Shown here: positions 1-8,598 of the stretch, piece after piece
Layout: every line of letters begins with the position of its first letter
Numbering within the stretch: position 1 is the stretch's first letter
Assembly: GCA_017304845.1 (NCBI GenBank)
Contig: JAFKLL010000013.1
Span: forward strand, 1-64,000
Direction of reading: 5' to 3'
DNA: 64,000 nt
Source: Solirubrobacterales bacterium
GTDB lineage: Bacteria; Actinomycetota; Thermoleophilia; Solirubrobacterales; 70-9
Position numbers and translations under genes: made by a program
Notes under the pieces: model-generated
What the model was told of the DNA's origin: nothing
Seen by the model: the letters and a program-made list of their open reading frames with translations, nothing else
The model's database searches: none

Positions 1-637
1 GGACGGCGGCGGACTCCTCGTGGGTGACCAGCAGGATCGCGACCCCGGCCTCGCGGGAGCGGGTCGTGAGCAGGTCGACGATCGCCTCGGCCAGGTCCGG
101 GTCGAGCGAGGCGGTCGGCTCGTCGGCCAGGATCACGTCGGGCCGGCACATCAGGGCCCGGGCGATCCCGACCCGCTGGCGCTCGCCGCCGGAGAGCTGC
201 CCGGGCAGCTGGCCGGCGCGGCCTTCGAGACCGACCACGGCGAGCAGGCGATCGGCCCGCTCCCTCGCCTCGCTTCGGGGCTCGCGCCGGATGTGCGCCA
301 TCAGCTCGAGCTGTTCGCGGGCGGTGAGCGAGGGCAGCAGGTTCGCGGACTGGTAGATGAAGGCGATCCGTTCCCGGCGGAGTCGGGTGCGGCCCCGGTC
401 GCGCAGCGAGTCGGCGTTCTCGCCGGCGATCGTCACCGTGCCGGCGTCCGGCTTCTTGAGCAGGCCGGCGACGGCGAGCAGGGTCGACTTGCCCGACCCG
501 GAGGCCCCGGTGATCGCGACCGACTCCCCCGGCGCGAGGTGGAGGTCAGCACCGTCGAGGATGGTCCGCCTCGCGTCGCCGTCGGGCACCGTCACGCGCA
601 CGCCTTCGAGGCTCAGCACGGGATCCTCGATCCTCAT
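1..637 (-). CDS. ABC exporter ATP-binding subunit (LolD/MacB type), 3' end cut by window edge
   Basis: Reading the minus strand from ATG at 637 gives an ABC ATPase. The Walker A (GASGSGKST), a Q-loop (FIYQSANLLPSLT), the signature LSGGERQRV and a Walker B ending LADEPTASLD are all visible. This order and spacing is that of LolD/MacB-family ATPases, which power mechanotransmission-type exporters rather than importers. The start overlaps the stop of the upstream permease gene as ATGA, so the two are translationally coupled and very likely form one transporter. The C-terminus continues past base 1. Substrate unknown. Confidence 0.9.
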   Translation of the reverse strand, partial: MRIEDPVLSLEGVRVTVPDGDARRTILDGADLHLAPGESVAITGASGSGKSTLLAVAGLLKKPDAGTVTIAGENADSLRDRGRTRLRRERIAFIYQSANLLPSLTAREQLELMAHIRREPRSEARERADRLLAVVGLEGRAGQLPGQLSGGERQRVGIARALMCRPDVILADEPTASLDPDLAEAIVDLLTTRSREAGVAILLVTHEESAAV

Positions 638-1728
638 GCCTCGGCCCCCGAGAGCGCCGTCGCGGGCTCGATGCGGCTGACCCGGCGGAGGCTGACCAGG
701 GTCCCGAGCAGTCCGGCCACGATCAGGAGCAGCGCCGCGACCGCGGTTCCACCGAGCGAGAGCGAGACCGGGACCGGCCCGCCGTCGAGGGCCAGGATGA
801 CCAGCAGGCCGGCGCCGCAGCCGAGCACGGTCGCCGCCAGTTGGATCACCGCCATCTGGCCGATGCCGTCGCGCATCACGTAGCCGCCGGTCGCCCCCAT
901 GGCGCGCAACAGACCGATCTGGGCGCGGCGCTCGACGATCAGGACGGTGAAGAAGGCGCCGACCACCAGGGCGGAGATGAGCAGGAGGAAGAACCTGATC
1001 AGGGACATCGTCGACATCTCGGCCGAGTAGCCGGGCGAGCCGTCGAAGGCCTGGTCCTTGGTCAGCAGCTCGGTCCCGGTCCGCCGTTCGACCGGGGCCG
1101 TGTCCGCCCCGTCCGGCAGCCTCATCGCCACCGCCGAGAAGCGATCGGTGCCCCGGCTTCCGTAGGTGATCTCGCGCCACTCGCCGATGTCGACGTAACC
1201 CACCGGGACATGGCCGTAGGAGCCGGCGAAGGTGAAGCCGAGCACCGGCAGCGGACGGTCGGAGCCGGCGAACCGGAAACGGTCTCCGACCTCCACCCCC
1301 TCGTCCTTGGTCTCGGAGGCGAGCACGATCCCGGGCCGGCCGCTCAGCGCCTCGCGGCCCTCCTCGCGTTCGACCAGGAAGCTGTCCGGCGGGACGCCGA
1401 AGAGGGCGATGTCCACGTTCGGCCCGTTCCCGACCGAGGCCGCGTTGGCGAAGGAGACCCCGAGCGGCGAGACCTCGACCCCCTCGATCCCGGACCAGTC
1501 CTCGAGGTCTCGGGCGCCGAGCGTGGAGCGGGAGAAGACCGCGTCGGATCCGTCCTGCATCGCGAGGTGGTCGAGCGGCAACTCTCGGAGCCCGGACGTC
1601 CCGTCCTTGACCAGACCCTCGGTCAGGCCGACCAGCACGGTCGAGAGCATCGCGATCAGGGCGATCACGGTGCCGACCAGGAGGAAGCGACGGCCGGAAC
1701 GGCGGAGATCACGCAGGGCGTGGAACAT
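634..1728 (-). CDS. FtsX/MacB-like ABC transporter permease
   Basis: This is a 364-aa membrane protein. It has an N-terminal membrane segment (about residues 15-35), a long extracytoplasmic domain (about 40-235) and three C-terminal membrane segments with the FtsX-family pattern (SLIRFFLLLISALVVGAFFT, then LLRAMGATGGYV). That is one half-transporter of a MacB/LolC/E-type exporter. It is the first gene of a two-gene operon with the ATPase at 637-1. A palindrome at 1742-1760 lies immediately upstream of the start, suggesting repressor control. Such operons usually export drugs, peptides or lipids; nothing here identifies the cargo. Confidence 0.88.
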   Translation of the reverse strand: MFHALRDLRRSGRRFLLVGTVIALIAMLSTVLVGLTEGLVKDGTSGLRELPLDHLAMQDGSDAVFSRSTLGARDLEDWSGIEGVEVSPLGVSFANAASVGNGPNVDIALFGVPPDSFLVEREEGREALSGRPGIVLASETKDEGVEVGDRFRFAGSDRPLPVLGFTFAGSYGHVPVGYVDIGEWREITYGSRGTDRFSAVAMRLPDGADTAPVERRTGTELLTKDQAFDGSPGYSAEMSTMSLIRFFLLLISALVVGAFFTVLIVERRAQIGLLRAMGATGGYVMRDGIGQMAVIQLAATVLGCGAGLLVILALDGGPVPVSLSLGGTAVAALLLIVAGLLGTLVSLRRVSRIEPATALSGAEA

Positions 1729-1741
1729 GGAAACCGAGCTT

Positions 1742-1760
1742 TATCGACACAGTGTCGCTA
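1742..1760. promoter_or_regulatory. palindromic operator upstream of ABC exporter operon
   Basis: The sequence TATCGACACAGTGTCGCTA contains a perfect 6+1+6 inverted repeat (CGACAC-A-GTGTCG, 1745-1757), extended by two further matching pairs. It sits 14 bp upstream of the permease start, next to a -10-like TAACAT on the minus strand (about 1761-1766). This is the layout expected for a TetR-family operator over the transcription start. No TetR gene is in the window, so the regulator is inferred. Confidence 0.55.
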
Positions 1761-1880
1761 TGTTAGCCGAGCGCGTCGCCCGACTCGCGAACCGACGTTC
1801 TTCCATGAACGCGTTGTCCACGGGGGCCGGAGGCTCTAGAGTCGTGCGATCTTCAACCCACGAGGCACCGTGGAACTGGT

Positions 1881-2546
1881 TTGAGCACATCGACGGCAGA
1901 CGAATTCGTTACCCCGCAGGAGGCCATCGCGGTCTCCGCGCGCAAGGGCTGGAAGCTCTACCAGTCCGTCCGCCTGATGCTGCGGTGGCTCCGGCACTGG
2001 GCCCGGCTGGAAGTGCGGGGGCTGGAGCATCTGCCTCAGCGCGGAGCCGCGCTGATCGTCTCCAACCACGACTCCTGGATCGACCCGCTCGCGATCATCG
2101 AGGCGATGATGTGGCGCGGGCGGCAGCTCCGTTTCCTCGCCAAGGCATCGCTCTGGAAGTTCCCTCCGCTCGCCTGGATCCTCGACGCGGCCGACCAGAT
2201 CCCGATCCGGCGCGGCCAGGGCGACCTGCTCGCGCTGGAGGCGGCGGTCGACGCGCTGGGCCGGGGCGAGACGATCGGCATCTTTCCCGAGGGCACCCTT
2301 TCGCGCGGCGAGAACCTGCGCGCCCGGCGCGGCGTGTCCCGCCTGGCCCGGGCCTGCCCCGGCGTGCCGGTCGTCCTGGTCGCGGTGCGCGGCGGCACCG
2401 AGCTGAAGCGTTTCCCCCACCGGCCCCGGGTGACGGTCGAGTTCTTCGCCCCGGAGGGCGGCCAGCCGCAGCCCGACGAGGATCCGCAGGGCCTTGCCCA
2501 GCGGCTGCTGGACGAGATCCGCGCCAAGGCGCCCCGCACCCGCTGA
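1881..2546 (+). CDS. 1-acyl-glycerol-3-phosphate acyltransferase family (PlsC)
   Basis: This 221-aa protein has the PlsC acyltransferase block I motif NHDSWID (HX4D, about residues 58-64), block II RFLAKASLW, block III with IPIRRG, and FPEGTLSRGE as the FPEGT block. It probably transfers an acyl chain to lysophosphatidate or a related glycerolipid at the cytoplasmic membrane. The start is TTG at 1881, with a weak GGA about 6 nt upstream. No hydrophobic N-terminal anchor is evident. It heads a plus-strand run with the next three membrane-protein genes, which are not obviously lipid enzymes. Confidence 0.88.
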   Translation: MSTSTADEFVTPQEAIAVSARKGWKLYQSVRLMLRWLRHWARLEVRGLEHLPQRGAALIVSNHDSWIDPLAIIEAMMWRGRQLRFLAKASLWKFPPLAWILDAADQIPIRRGQGDLLALEAAVDALGRGETIGIFPEGTLSRGENLRARRGVSRLARACPGVPVVLVAVRGGTELKRFPHRPRVTVEFFAPEGGQPQPDEDPQGLAQRLLDEIRAKAPRTR

Positions 2547-2583
2547 CCGGAACCGGGCGGCGCCGAATATCTTGAGCGCACCG

Positions 2584-3369
2584 ATGGCAGACGATGCGCG
2601 GAAGGCGAGTCTGGCCCGCCGGGTCGGCGGGACGTACCTCCAGGTCATGCGGGTCTACCGCGGCTGGTGGGTCGACATCCTGCTCCTGTCGGTGGTGATC
2701 TTCGTGCCGCTCGGACTGATCGACGCCGCCGACGCGCACGCCATCGAGTCGCTCGGCCCCGCCCAGGACCTCAAGTTCATCGCGCTCTCCCTCGGCGCCG
2801 GCCTGATCGCCGCCTCCAACGTGCTCGGGGAGGTCTTCCTGGCCGGCGCGATCGGCCTCTCCCTCATCCACGCGAAGGACGGCCGCCCGCCCTCGCTCCG
2901 TTTCCTCGCCGGCCACCTCAGCTACGGCCGCCTGATCGCGGTGGACCTCTCCTACGCGCTGGTGACCCTGATCGGCGCGGCCCTCTTCATCCTCCCCGGC
3001 CTGGCGGCGTTCACGCTGCTGGCCCTGGCCGGGCCGATCGTCGAGATCGAAGGACGGGGCGTGCGAGCCGCCTTCGCCCGCAGCTTCCGGCTGGTGCGAA
3101 TCGACTTCTGGCTGGTGTTCTGCGTGCTCTTCCCGATCGAGCTGTTCGGCGGCGGCATCGAGCAGGGGTTCGAGCATCTGATCGCCTCCTGGCTGGGCGA
3201 GTCCTTCATCGTCGACGGGTTGACCGAGGCGGTCTCGAACATCGCCCTCGCCCCGCTCTTCGCGATCGCCGCCGCCCTGCTCACGCGAAGGCTGATCGCG
3301 ACCGCCGCCGGCGACGCCCCGAGCGAGAGCCACCTGAAGGACCTGCGTCCCGGCCAGATCACTCCCTGA
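2584..3369 (+). CDS. polytopic membrane protein of unknown function
   Basis: This 261-aa protein has about five to six membrane segments, for example WVDILLLSVVIFVPLGLID near residue 24 and the LVTLIGAALFILPGLAAFTLLAL stretch near 125. The overall pattern (basic N-terminus, paired helices, GRGVRAAFARSFRLVR between helices) resembles the glycerophosphodiesterase-membrane-domain/DUF975-like superfamily, which are uncharacterised stand-alone membrane proteins. I chose ATG 2584 because upstream in-frame codons are proline/arginine rich and overlap the plsC end. No catalytic motif is seen. Confidence 0.7.
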   Translation: MADDARKASLARRVGGTYLQVMRVYRGWWVDILLLSVVIFVPLGLIDAADAHAIESLGPAQDLKFIALSLGAGLIAASNVLGEVFLAGAIGLSLIHAKDGRPPSLRFLAGHLSYGRLIAVDLSYALVTLIGAALFILPGLAAFTLLALAGPIVEIEGRGVRAAFARSFRLVRIDFWLVFCVLFPIELFGGGIEQGFEHLIASWLGESFIVDGLTEAVSNIALAPLFAIAAALLTRRLIATAAGDAPSESHLKDLRPGQITP

Positions 3370-3411
3370 CCAGTTGCCAAACGCCGGGGCCACTCGTATG
3401 ATCGGCCATCC

Positions 3412-4041
3412 GTGGGTGTTTCGTCCGTATCCGATCGGGGTGCCGGAGTCGACCTGAACCGGCGTGCCTGGAAGTACGCGATCGTGGTCCTCCTCCTGGC
3501 CGCGCTCTGGATCGTCCTGATCCCCTTGCTGAACCGCACGCTGGAGTACGACGACCCGATCGAACGCGGCGACCGGCTGCTGATCGCCCCCGGCATCACC
3601 TTCGAACCCACCCCCGGCTGGAACCTGGAGGCGGGCCTGCGCACGACCGACAAGACCCGGACCAAGGCCCCGGGCGCCCCGGTGACCTTGACCCAGGGGG
3701 CGGTGACGATGCAGGTGACGGCCGGCCCGTTCGACGGCACCCCGGACGAGCTGCTGTCGACCATCGAGCACACCTCGATCTCCGATCACGGCGAGGCCCT
3801 GAACGCGACCGGCGAGAAGACCGCCCTGCCGGTCCGGGGCTCACGATCGAAGGGCGTCGCCGAGCACTACTCCGCGCCGGAGAGCGAGGGCGTGGTCGGC
3901 GCCTTCGTCTTCGGCAAGACCGGGGTCCGGCTGAGCGTCGTCGGGCCCGCCGCGCAGATGGACGACGAGGCCGAGGAGATCGGCACCATGCTGGCCAGTT
4001 TCAGATACGACCAGAGCGCCTCGAAGGGAGGCGACAAGTGA
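3412..4041 (+). CDS. single-pass membrane protein, unknown function
   Basis: This 209-aa protein starts at GTG 3412. One membrane segment (about residues 22-41, AIVVLLLAALWIVLIPLL) is followed by an extracytoplasmic region that looks like a compact alpha/beta domain (GITFEPTPGWNLEAGL through AEEIGTMLASFRY). The fold resembles small secreted domains that report or buffer envelope stress, but I recognise no family. Its end overlaps the start of the PrsW-like protease (GTGA), which suggests a functional pair, possibly substrate or regulator and protease. That link is inference from coupling only. Confidence 0.65.
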   Translation: MGVSSVSDRGAGVDLNRRAWKYAIVVLLLAALWIVLIPLLNRTLEYDDPIERGDRLLIAPGITFEPTPGWNLEAGLRTTDKTRTKAPGAPVTLTQGAVTMQVTAGPFDGTPDELLSTIEHTSISDHGEALNATGEKTALPVRGSRSKGVAEHYSAPESEGVVGAFVFGKTGVRLSVVGPAAQMDDEAEEIGTMLASFRYDQSASKGGDK

Positions 4042-5231
4042 CGGTCGTGGCGGAACCCGCCCCGTCGGCGCCGGACGCCGGGCGGGAGCGACGGCGCGAG
4101 GCGCTGGCGCTCTCCGGCTGGGGCCGGCCGCTCAAGCTCGTCCAGCCGGGCAATCCCTGCTTCTGGGTCTTCCTCGGCCTGACCGTCTGGGGCTTCATCC
4201 AGATGTGGAAGCAGTGGACCAACGTCGACGTCAGCCCGGCCACCACGATCAGCGCCGTGGTCCTGCTCGGGCTCTACGGGGTGGCGCTCGCCCTGATCTT
4301 CCTCAACGTGGACCGCTACGCCCGGCAGCCGTCGAGGCTGCTGGCGGCGGCCTTCCTCTGGGGCGGGGTCGCGGCGACCTTCGGCATCGCGATCGGGGCC
4401 AACGACGCGCTATCCGGGATCTACGGGAAGCTGTTCGGCCACGCCTTCGTCACGGACTGGTGGGCCGCTCTCAGCGCTCCGTTCGTCGAGGAGAGCGCCA
4501 AGGCCGCCGGGTTCCTGCTGCTGCTCGGCCTGGCGCCGAACCGGATCCGCAGCGTCTGCGACGCCCTGCTGGTCGGCGCCTTCCTCGGCCTCGGCTTCGA
4601 GATCCTCGAGGACCTCCTCTACACCTTCAACGCCGCGATCGGAGCGGCCGGCTCGGACCAGGTCGGCGCCGCTATCCAGATGGTGATCATCCGCAGCGCG
4701 ACCGGCCTGTTCTCGCATGCCCTCTACACGGCCCTGTTCTGCGCCGGGCTGATCTACGTGATCGGCACGCCCGCGTTGGCCAGAAAGACCGGCCGGGGCA
4801 TCTTCCTGATGGCCGCGGCCGTGATCGCCCACGCGGTCTGGGACGGCGCCGGCGCGATCGCCGACGGCAGCCCGCTGACGATCGCGGTCTCGACGGTGAT
4901 CGTCGTCGCCGGCCTCGCCGTGTTCGTCTACGTGTTCCGGCGGGCCGTCCCCCAGGAGCGGGCCTGGATGCACGACGTCCTGGCCCCGGAGGAGAGCGAC
5001 GGCACACTCACCTCGGCCGAGCTCGAGGCGGCGGCCGGGACCAGGCGTCAGAGGAAGTCGTTCGTCAAGGCTCCCGAAGGGAAGAAGACCCGTAAGGGGC
5101 GCCGTGGTCGCCGCCGCCTGATCAAGGCGGTCGACGACCTGGCCCACAGCCTGGCCGAGTCCGGCGGGGACGACTCGCCCGCGGTCGACGCGGCCCGCGG
5201 AAGGGTCGCCACCCTCCGCGCCGCGACCTAG
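4038..5231 (+). CDS. PrsW family intramembrane metalloprotease
   Basis: This 397-aa protein has about eight membrane helices. It carries the PrsW/CAAX-protease-superfamily signature: FVEESAK (EExxK-type, about residue 152), FEILEDLLY in the next helix, SHALYTALF and finally IAHAVWDG. These provide the Glu and His metal ligands. In Bacillus, PrsW performs site-1 cleavage of an anti-sigma factor; the substrate here is unknown, and the coupled upstream single-pass protein is one candidate. The last 70 residues are a basic cytoplasmic tail (KKTRKGRRGRRRL). The stop codon shares the palindrome CTAG with the stop of the convergent ddh gene. Confidence 0.85.
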   Translation: MTVVAEPAPSAPDAGRERRREALALSGWGRPLKLVQPGNPCFWVFLGLTVWGFIQMWKQWTNVDVSPATTISAVVLLGLYGVALALIFLNVDRYARQPSRLLAAAFLWGGVAATFGIAIGANDALSGIYGKLFGHAFVTDWWAALSAPFVEESAKAAGFLLLLGLAPNRIRSVCDALLVGAFLGLGFEILEDLLYTFNAAIGAAGSDQVGAAIQMVIIRSATGLFSHALYTALFCAGLIYVIGTPALARKTGRGIFLMAAAVIAHAVWDGAGAIADGSPLTIAVSTVIVVAGLAVFVYVFRRAVPQERAWMHDVLAPEESDGTLTSAELEAAAGTRRQRKSFVKAPEGKKTRKGRRGRRRLIKAVDDLAHSLAESGGDDSPAVDAARGRVATLRAAT

Positions 5232-6214
5232 AGCAGGTCGGCGCGGAGCTCCTCCGGCGAGCGCGGCGAGAGCAGGCCGGGGGCGACGTCGAAAACCGTC
5301 TTCGCGCCGTGCTCCCCGGCCCGGGCCAGCCGGTGGACCGCCCGCGCGTAGGCAACCAGGACGCTGGCGGTGAAGCCGGGGTTGTCGTCCAGCTTGAGCC
5401 CGTACTCGATCAGCTGACGCTGGTCCCGTCCGGTGAGGCCGGAGCGCATCACGAAGCCGCCGTGCGGCATGGTCGTGTGGTCACGGGCCATGTCGTCCTC
5501 GGAGATGAAGGTGACCGAGGTGTCGTACTCGTCGAAGTAGTGGGGCATGGTCACGATCGCGTCCCGGACCTGGTCCGGGTCGGCGCCCGCCTCGAGCACC
5601 ACGAAGCATTCCCGGGTGTGCTTCTCACGGGTCGTGAACTCGGCCCGGGAGCCGTCCCGGACCTGCTCGATCGCGCTCTCCGCGGGCAGCGTGTACTGGA
5701 CCGCGTTGGCGACGCCCTCGACCCTGCGCACCGCGTCCGAATGCCCCTGGCTGACGCCCCGCCCCCAGAAGGTGTGGGTCTCGCCCTCGGGCAGGATCGC
5801 CTCACCGTAGAGACGGTTGAGCGAGAAGACGCCGGGATCCCATCCGGTCGAGATCAGGGCCGTCTTCGCGGCCGACCGGGCCGCCTCGTCGACGGAGGCG
5901 AAGTACTCGGGGATGCGGGCATGGGTGTCGAAGCTGTCGACCGTGTTGAAGAGGGCGGCGAGCTCCGGCCCCTGCTGGGGCAGATCCTCCTTCGAGCCGC
6001 CGCAGAGGATCATCACGTCGACGCGGTCGGCATGCTCGGCGAGCGCCGACCAGCCGAAGACCTCGGTGCCCGGCTCGGCCGGCGTGACGGTGGCCGGATC
6101 ACGCCGTGTGAACACGCCCGCCGGGGCCATGTCGGGGTTCTGCCGGATCGAGGCTTCGACGCCCCTTCCGAGGTTGCCGTACCCGGCGATCGCAATGCGG
6201 ATTTTCTCGCTCAA
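5228..6214 (-). CDS. ddh: meso-diaminopimelate D-dehydrogenase
   Basis: At 328 aa it is the usual length for Ddh. The N-terminal Rossmann fold (IRIAIAGYGNLGRGVE) binds NADP(H). Downstream blocks typical of Ddh are present: CGGSKEDLPQQGP, NTVDSFDTHARIPEYF, STGWDPGVFSLNRLYGEA, FWGRGVSQGHSDA and TMPHYFDEYDTSV. The enzyme interconverts meso-diaminopimelate with tetrahydrodipicolinate plus ammonia, a one-step route to the peptidoglycan cross-linker and lysine precursor. It stands alone, convergent with the PrsW gene. Confidence in family is very high. Confidence 0.96.
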   Translation of the reverse strand: MSEKIRIAIAGYGNLGRGVEASIRQNPDMAPAGVFTRRDPATVTPAEPGTEVFGWSALAEHADRVDVMILCGGSKEDLPQQGPELAALFNTVDSFDTHARIPEYFASVDEAARSAAKTALISTGWDPGVFSLNRLYGEAILPEGETHTFWGRGVSQGHSDAVRRVEGVANAVQYTLPAESAIEQVRDGSRAEFTTREKHTRECFVVLEAGADPDQVRDAIVTMPHYFDEYDTSVTFISEDDMARDHTTMPHGGFVMRSGLTGRDQRQLIEYGLKLDDNPGFTASVLVAYARAVHRLARAGEHGAKTVFDVAPGLLSPRSPEELRADLL

Positions 6215-6308
6215 ACCAATTTCTCCACGGCACAGGCCGGACTAGACGACAGCTGACGAACCCGGAACCTAATGCATGGTCGGACCGCAGGCTCGACGCC
6301 GCGCGGGG

Positions 6309-6314
6309 TATCCT
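6309..6314 (+). promoter_or_regulatory. -10 element of a leaderless promoter
   Basis: TATCCT lies 6 nt upstream of the GTG at 6321. This is the canonical actinobacterial leaderless arrangement, with transcription starting at the start codon. No Shine-Dalgarno is present, which supports GTG 6321 over the upstream ATG at 6276. Confidence 0.5.
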
Positions 6315-6320
6315 CATCTG

Positions 6321-7559
6321 GTGTCCAAGGAGTGGATTCGTTGGGGGAAGTTGACGTGGATGGTCGCGGCGATCGGTGCGATCGCCTGCTTTGCCGCGTC
6401 CCCGGCAGGGGCCAGCGACAAGGAAGCCTCGCGGCTCGCTGACGCCCAGTCACAACTCGCCGCGGCCGTGGCCAAGGCCGACGCGAGCCTCGCCGAGATC
6501 GATGGTCTCAAGGCTCGACTCAGGACGGCTCGCACCAAAGAGTCGATCACCCAGCGTGCCGTCGATGATTCCAAGGAATCTCTGAGAGAAGCCGCTTCCT
6601 CGGCACAACGCGAACGCGACGAGGCAGCGCAACGAATCGCGCAGGCCCGCCAGGACAGCGACCATGAACAGTCGTCGTGGAGGACCCGCCTCGCACTGGT
6701 CTCCGGGGCGCTCGGACTGCTCCTGATCCTGGCTCTGGCCTTTGCCTTCTGGCTTCCCTTGTTGGTCTCGCGGCCAGTGCTGATGCTGGTGCGCACCGAT
6801 CGCACCAAGGTTGCCTTTGCGATCGGTGGCAGCGCCTTGGCGGGCGTGGGGATTGGCGCCGTGATCGCCGGTGATTCCGGCACGTTCGGAATCGCGGGCG
6901 GCGGCGCCCTCGGTGGATTGTCGGTCGGCGCGGCGATCGCTCTCGCCGTAACCGTCTGGGACGCGCGTCGGTTGAGCACCGGGGACGGCACGATCGCCGG
7001 GCATCGGTCCCTGGGCGGCGCCACGCTTCGAGGGGCATCGGCAGCCGCGGCCGCCTTGGCGTTCGTCCTTCTGCTCGGCCTGGCTTCGGTCAGCTCCGAG
7101 CCGGAACCACCGTCGGTTCCCCCAGACACTCTCGCTCTGGCGAGGATGGGTTCGGTGGACGACTCACCAACCCCACGGATACGAGTGTTGAGCCGCGATC
7201 TGAACTCGAAGCAGGCCCGTCTCGACGTCGACGCGGACCGGCGGGAAGGCCTGGAAGAGCAACTCGCCGCAACGTTCCGACGCGTCTACGCCGCGAAGTC
7301 CCAGATTCGACTGGCCGAGCGCCAGACATCGAGATGGGAAGCCGCGCTGTTGAAGCCCGACCCTGCACCCGAACCCGAGTACGTCCCCTACGAGGAGACG
7401 CCGGCGCCGGCGAGCAGCGGCTGCGACCCGAACTATTCCGGCTGCGTGCCGCCCTACCCACCGGACGTGGATTGCGCCGATGTCGGTGGCAGCGTCAGCG
7501 TGCTCGGCGACGACCCACACGGACTTGACGCGGATGGAGACGGAATTGGCTGCGAGTAG
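6321..7559 (+). CDS. exported/membrane coiled-coil protein with C-terminal Excalibur domain
   Basis: The 412-aa product begins with a signal-like helix (WMVAAIGAIACFAASPAGA). Next come an alpha-helical coiled coil (about residues 34-120), three to four membrane segments (about 125-250), a second coiled coil (about 290-340) and a proline-rich linker. It ends in an Excalibur-type calcium-binding motif (DLDADGDGIGCE-like ending: GLDADGDGIGCE). Excalibur domains are extracytoplasmic and Ca-binding. Its function is unknown. It overlaps the next gene by 26 bp, so the two are a unit, and both look slightly less GC-rich than their neighbours. I chose the start from the leaderless -10. Confidence 0.6.
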   Translation: MSKEWIRWGKLTWMVAAIGAIACFAASPAGASDKEASRLADAQSQLAAAVAKADASLAEIDGLKARLRTARTKESITQRAVDDSKESLREAASSAQRERDEAAQRIAQARQDSDHEQSSWRTRLALVSGALGLLLILALAFAFWLPLLVSRPVLMLVRTDRTKVAFAIGGSALAGVGIGAVIAGDSGTFGIAGGGALGGLSVGAAIALAVTVWDARRLSTGDGTIAGHRSLGGATLRGASAAAAALAFVLLLGLASVSSEPEPPSVPPDTLALARMGSVDDSPTPRIRVLSRDLNSKQARLDVDADRREGLEEQLAATFRRVYAAKSQIRLAERQTSRWEAALLKPDPAPEPEYVPYEETPAPASSGCDPNYSGCVPPYPPDVDCADVGGSVSVLGDDPHGLDADGDGIGCE

Positions 7560-8598
7560 CGCTTTGCCACTGCCCCGTGTTCCTTGGGACAGCAAGGACT
7601 ACGGACTGATCCTGGAGTGGGAGGAACGTCTGCGGGAACTTCGGGACGCGCGGTTTGCCCCGGCCCGACGCAAGACGGCTCCGTCACCGGCTCCCGTGGA
7701 CGACAAGTCGATTCGCCGCGAGCTGTCTCAGACGATGGGCGTCGACCGCCTGACGGCCGAACTCGGCTCTTCCACCACACCTCCGGTTGCGCCGCCGACC
7801 GAGCCGATCGACCAGCTCGAGATCCTGACTCGCGCCAGAGCCGTCGCGGTCGCCTCGATATCGCGGTGGAACCCACTTGCGAGATGGAGGACGGAGGGCA
7901 ATGTGCTGACCGAGGCTGCGGCTTCGGTCGAGCTGGAGAAGGAGCGCCGCCTGGCCGAGCGTGATCGCGCCCAGGCCGACCTGGACGAGAAATGGGAACG
8001 GCTGAGAGAGCTGCTGGACGAGCTGGACACACGCACCATGGACGAGCTCGACGCGGAGCGGGAACGTCGCGCCAGGCAACAGGCGGAGGAGCAAGAGCGT
8101 CTCGATCTCGAGTGGGACGCTCTGCTCAACAACGAGGAGCGAGAAATTCGGGCCTGCCTCGCGACGACCGAACGAAGGGCCGCCGTCAACTTCGAGCTGC
8201 TCGCGGTCACGGGATCCACTGCCGTGACTCGAGTCTGGATGACCGAGCCCGACACGCTGATCCCGGAACGCCACACCGGCTCCACCCCCGGCGGACGTCC
8301 CAGCGTCAAGAAGAGGAACAAGACCGAGCGCAACGAGACCCACCTTGAGCTTCTCGCAGTCGCGACCGTCAACGTCGGCCGGCAGGTGCTCGCCTGCGCG
8401 CCGGGGATCCGATCGGTGATCGTCGTAACCGCCTCGATCGCCCGGCCCGCCGATTCATTGACCATGGCGAGGATCGCTCGAGACGAAGTCGAACCGACCG
8501 ATTTCTCATGCAACATCAAGGGCCGGACCAACGAAGTCCACCCGATCGACGATCCGTCCGTACTTGCTCGCTACCCCGAGCACCCGTTGCCGGACTGA
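7534..8598 (+). CDS. coiled-coil protein of unknown function, partner of Excalibur protein
   Basis: The 354-aa product starts at ATG 7534 inside the 3' end of the upstream gene. Residues about 110-205 form a long charged coiled coil (ASVELEKERRLAERDRAQADL and onwards, very Glu/Arg rich). The C-terminal 140 residues form an alpha/beta domain containing LLAVTGSTAVTRVWMTE and LACAPGIRSVIVVTASI. No signal peptide or membrane helix is visible, so it is probably cytoplasmic, facing the coiled-coil membrane partner. I do not recognise the family. The 3' end overlaps the convergent TMEM175 gene by 28 bp. Confidence 0.6.
   Translation: METELAASSALPLPRVPWDSKDYGLILEWEERLRELRDARFAPARRKTAPSPAPVDDKSIRRELSQTMGVDRLTAELGSSTTPPVAPPTEPIDQLEILTRARAVAVASISRWNPLARWRTEGNVLTEAAASVELEKERRLAERDRAQADLDEKWERLRELLDELDTRTMDELDAERERRARQQAEEQERLDLEWDALLNNEEREIRACLATTERRAAVNFELLAVTGSTAVTRVWMTEPDTLIPERHTGSTPGGRPSVKKRNKTERNETHLELLAVATVNVGRQVLACAPGIRSVIVVTASIARPADSLTMARIARDEVEPTDFSCNIKGRTNEVHPIDDPSVLARYPEHPLPD

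Noticed and set aside
2095-3789. 564-aa minus-strand frame
   Set aside because: It spans the antisense of plsC and two membrane-protein genes, is full of Asp/Arg/Gln repeats and has no recognisable domain.
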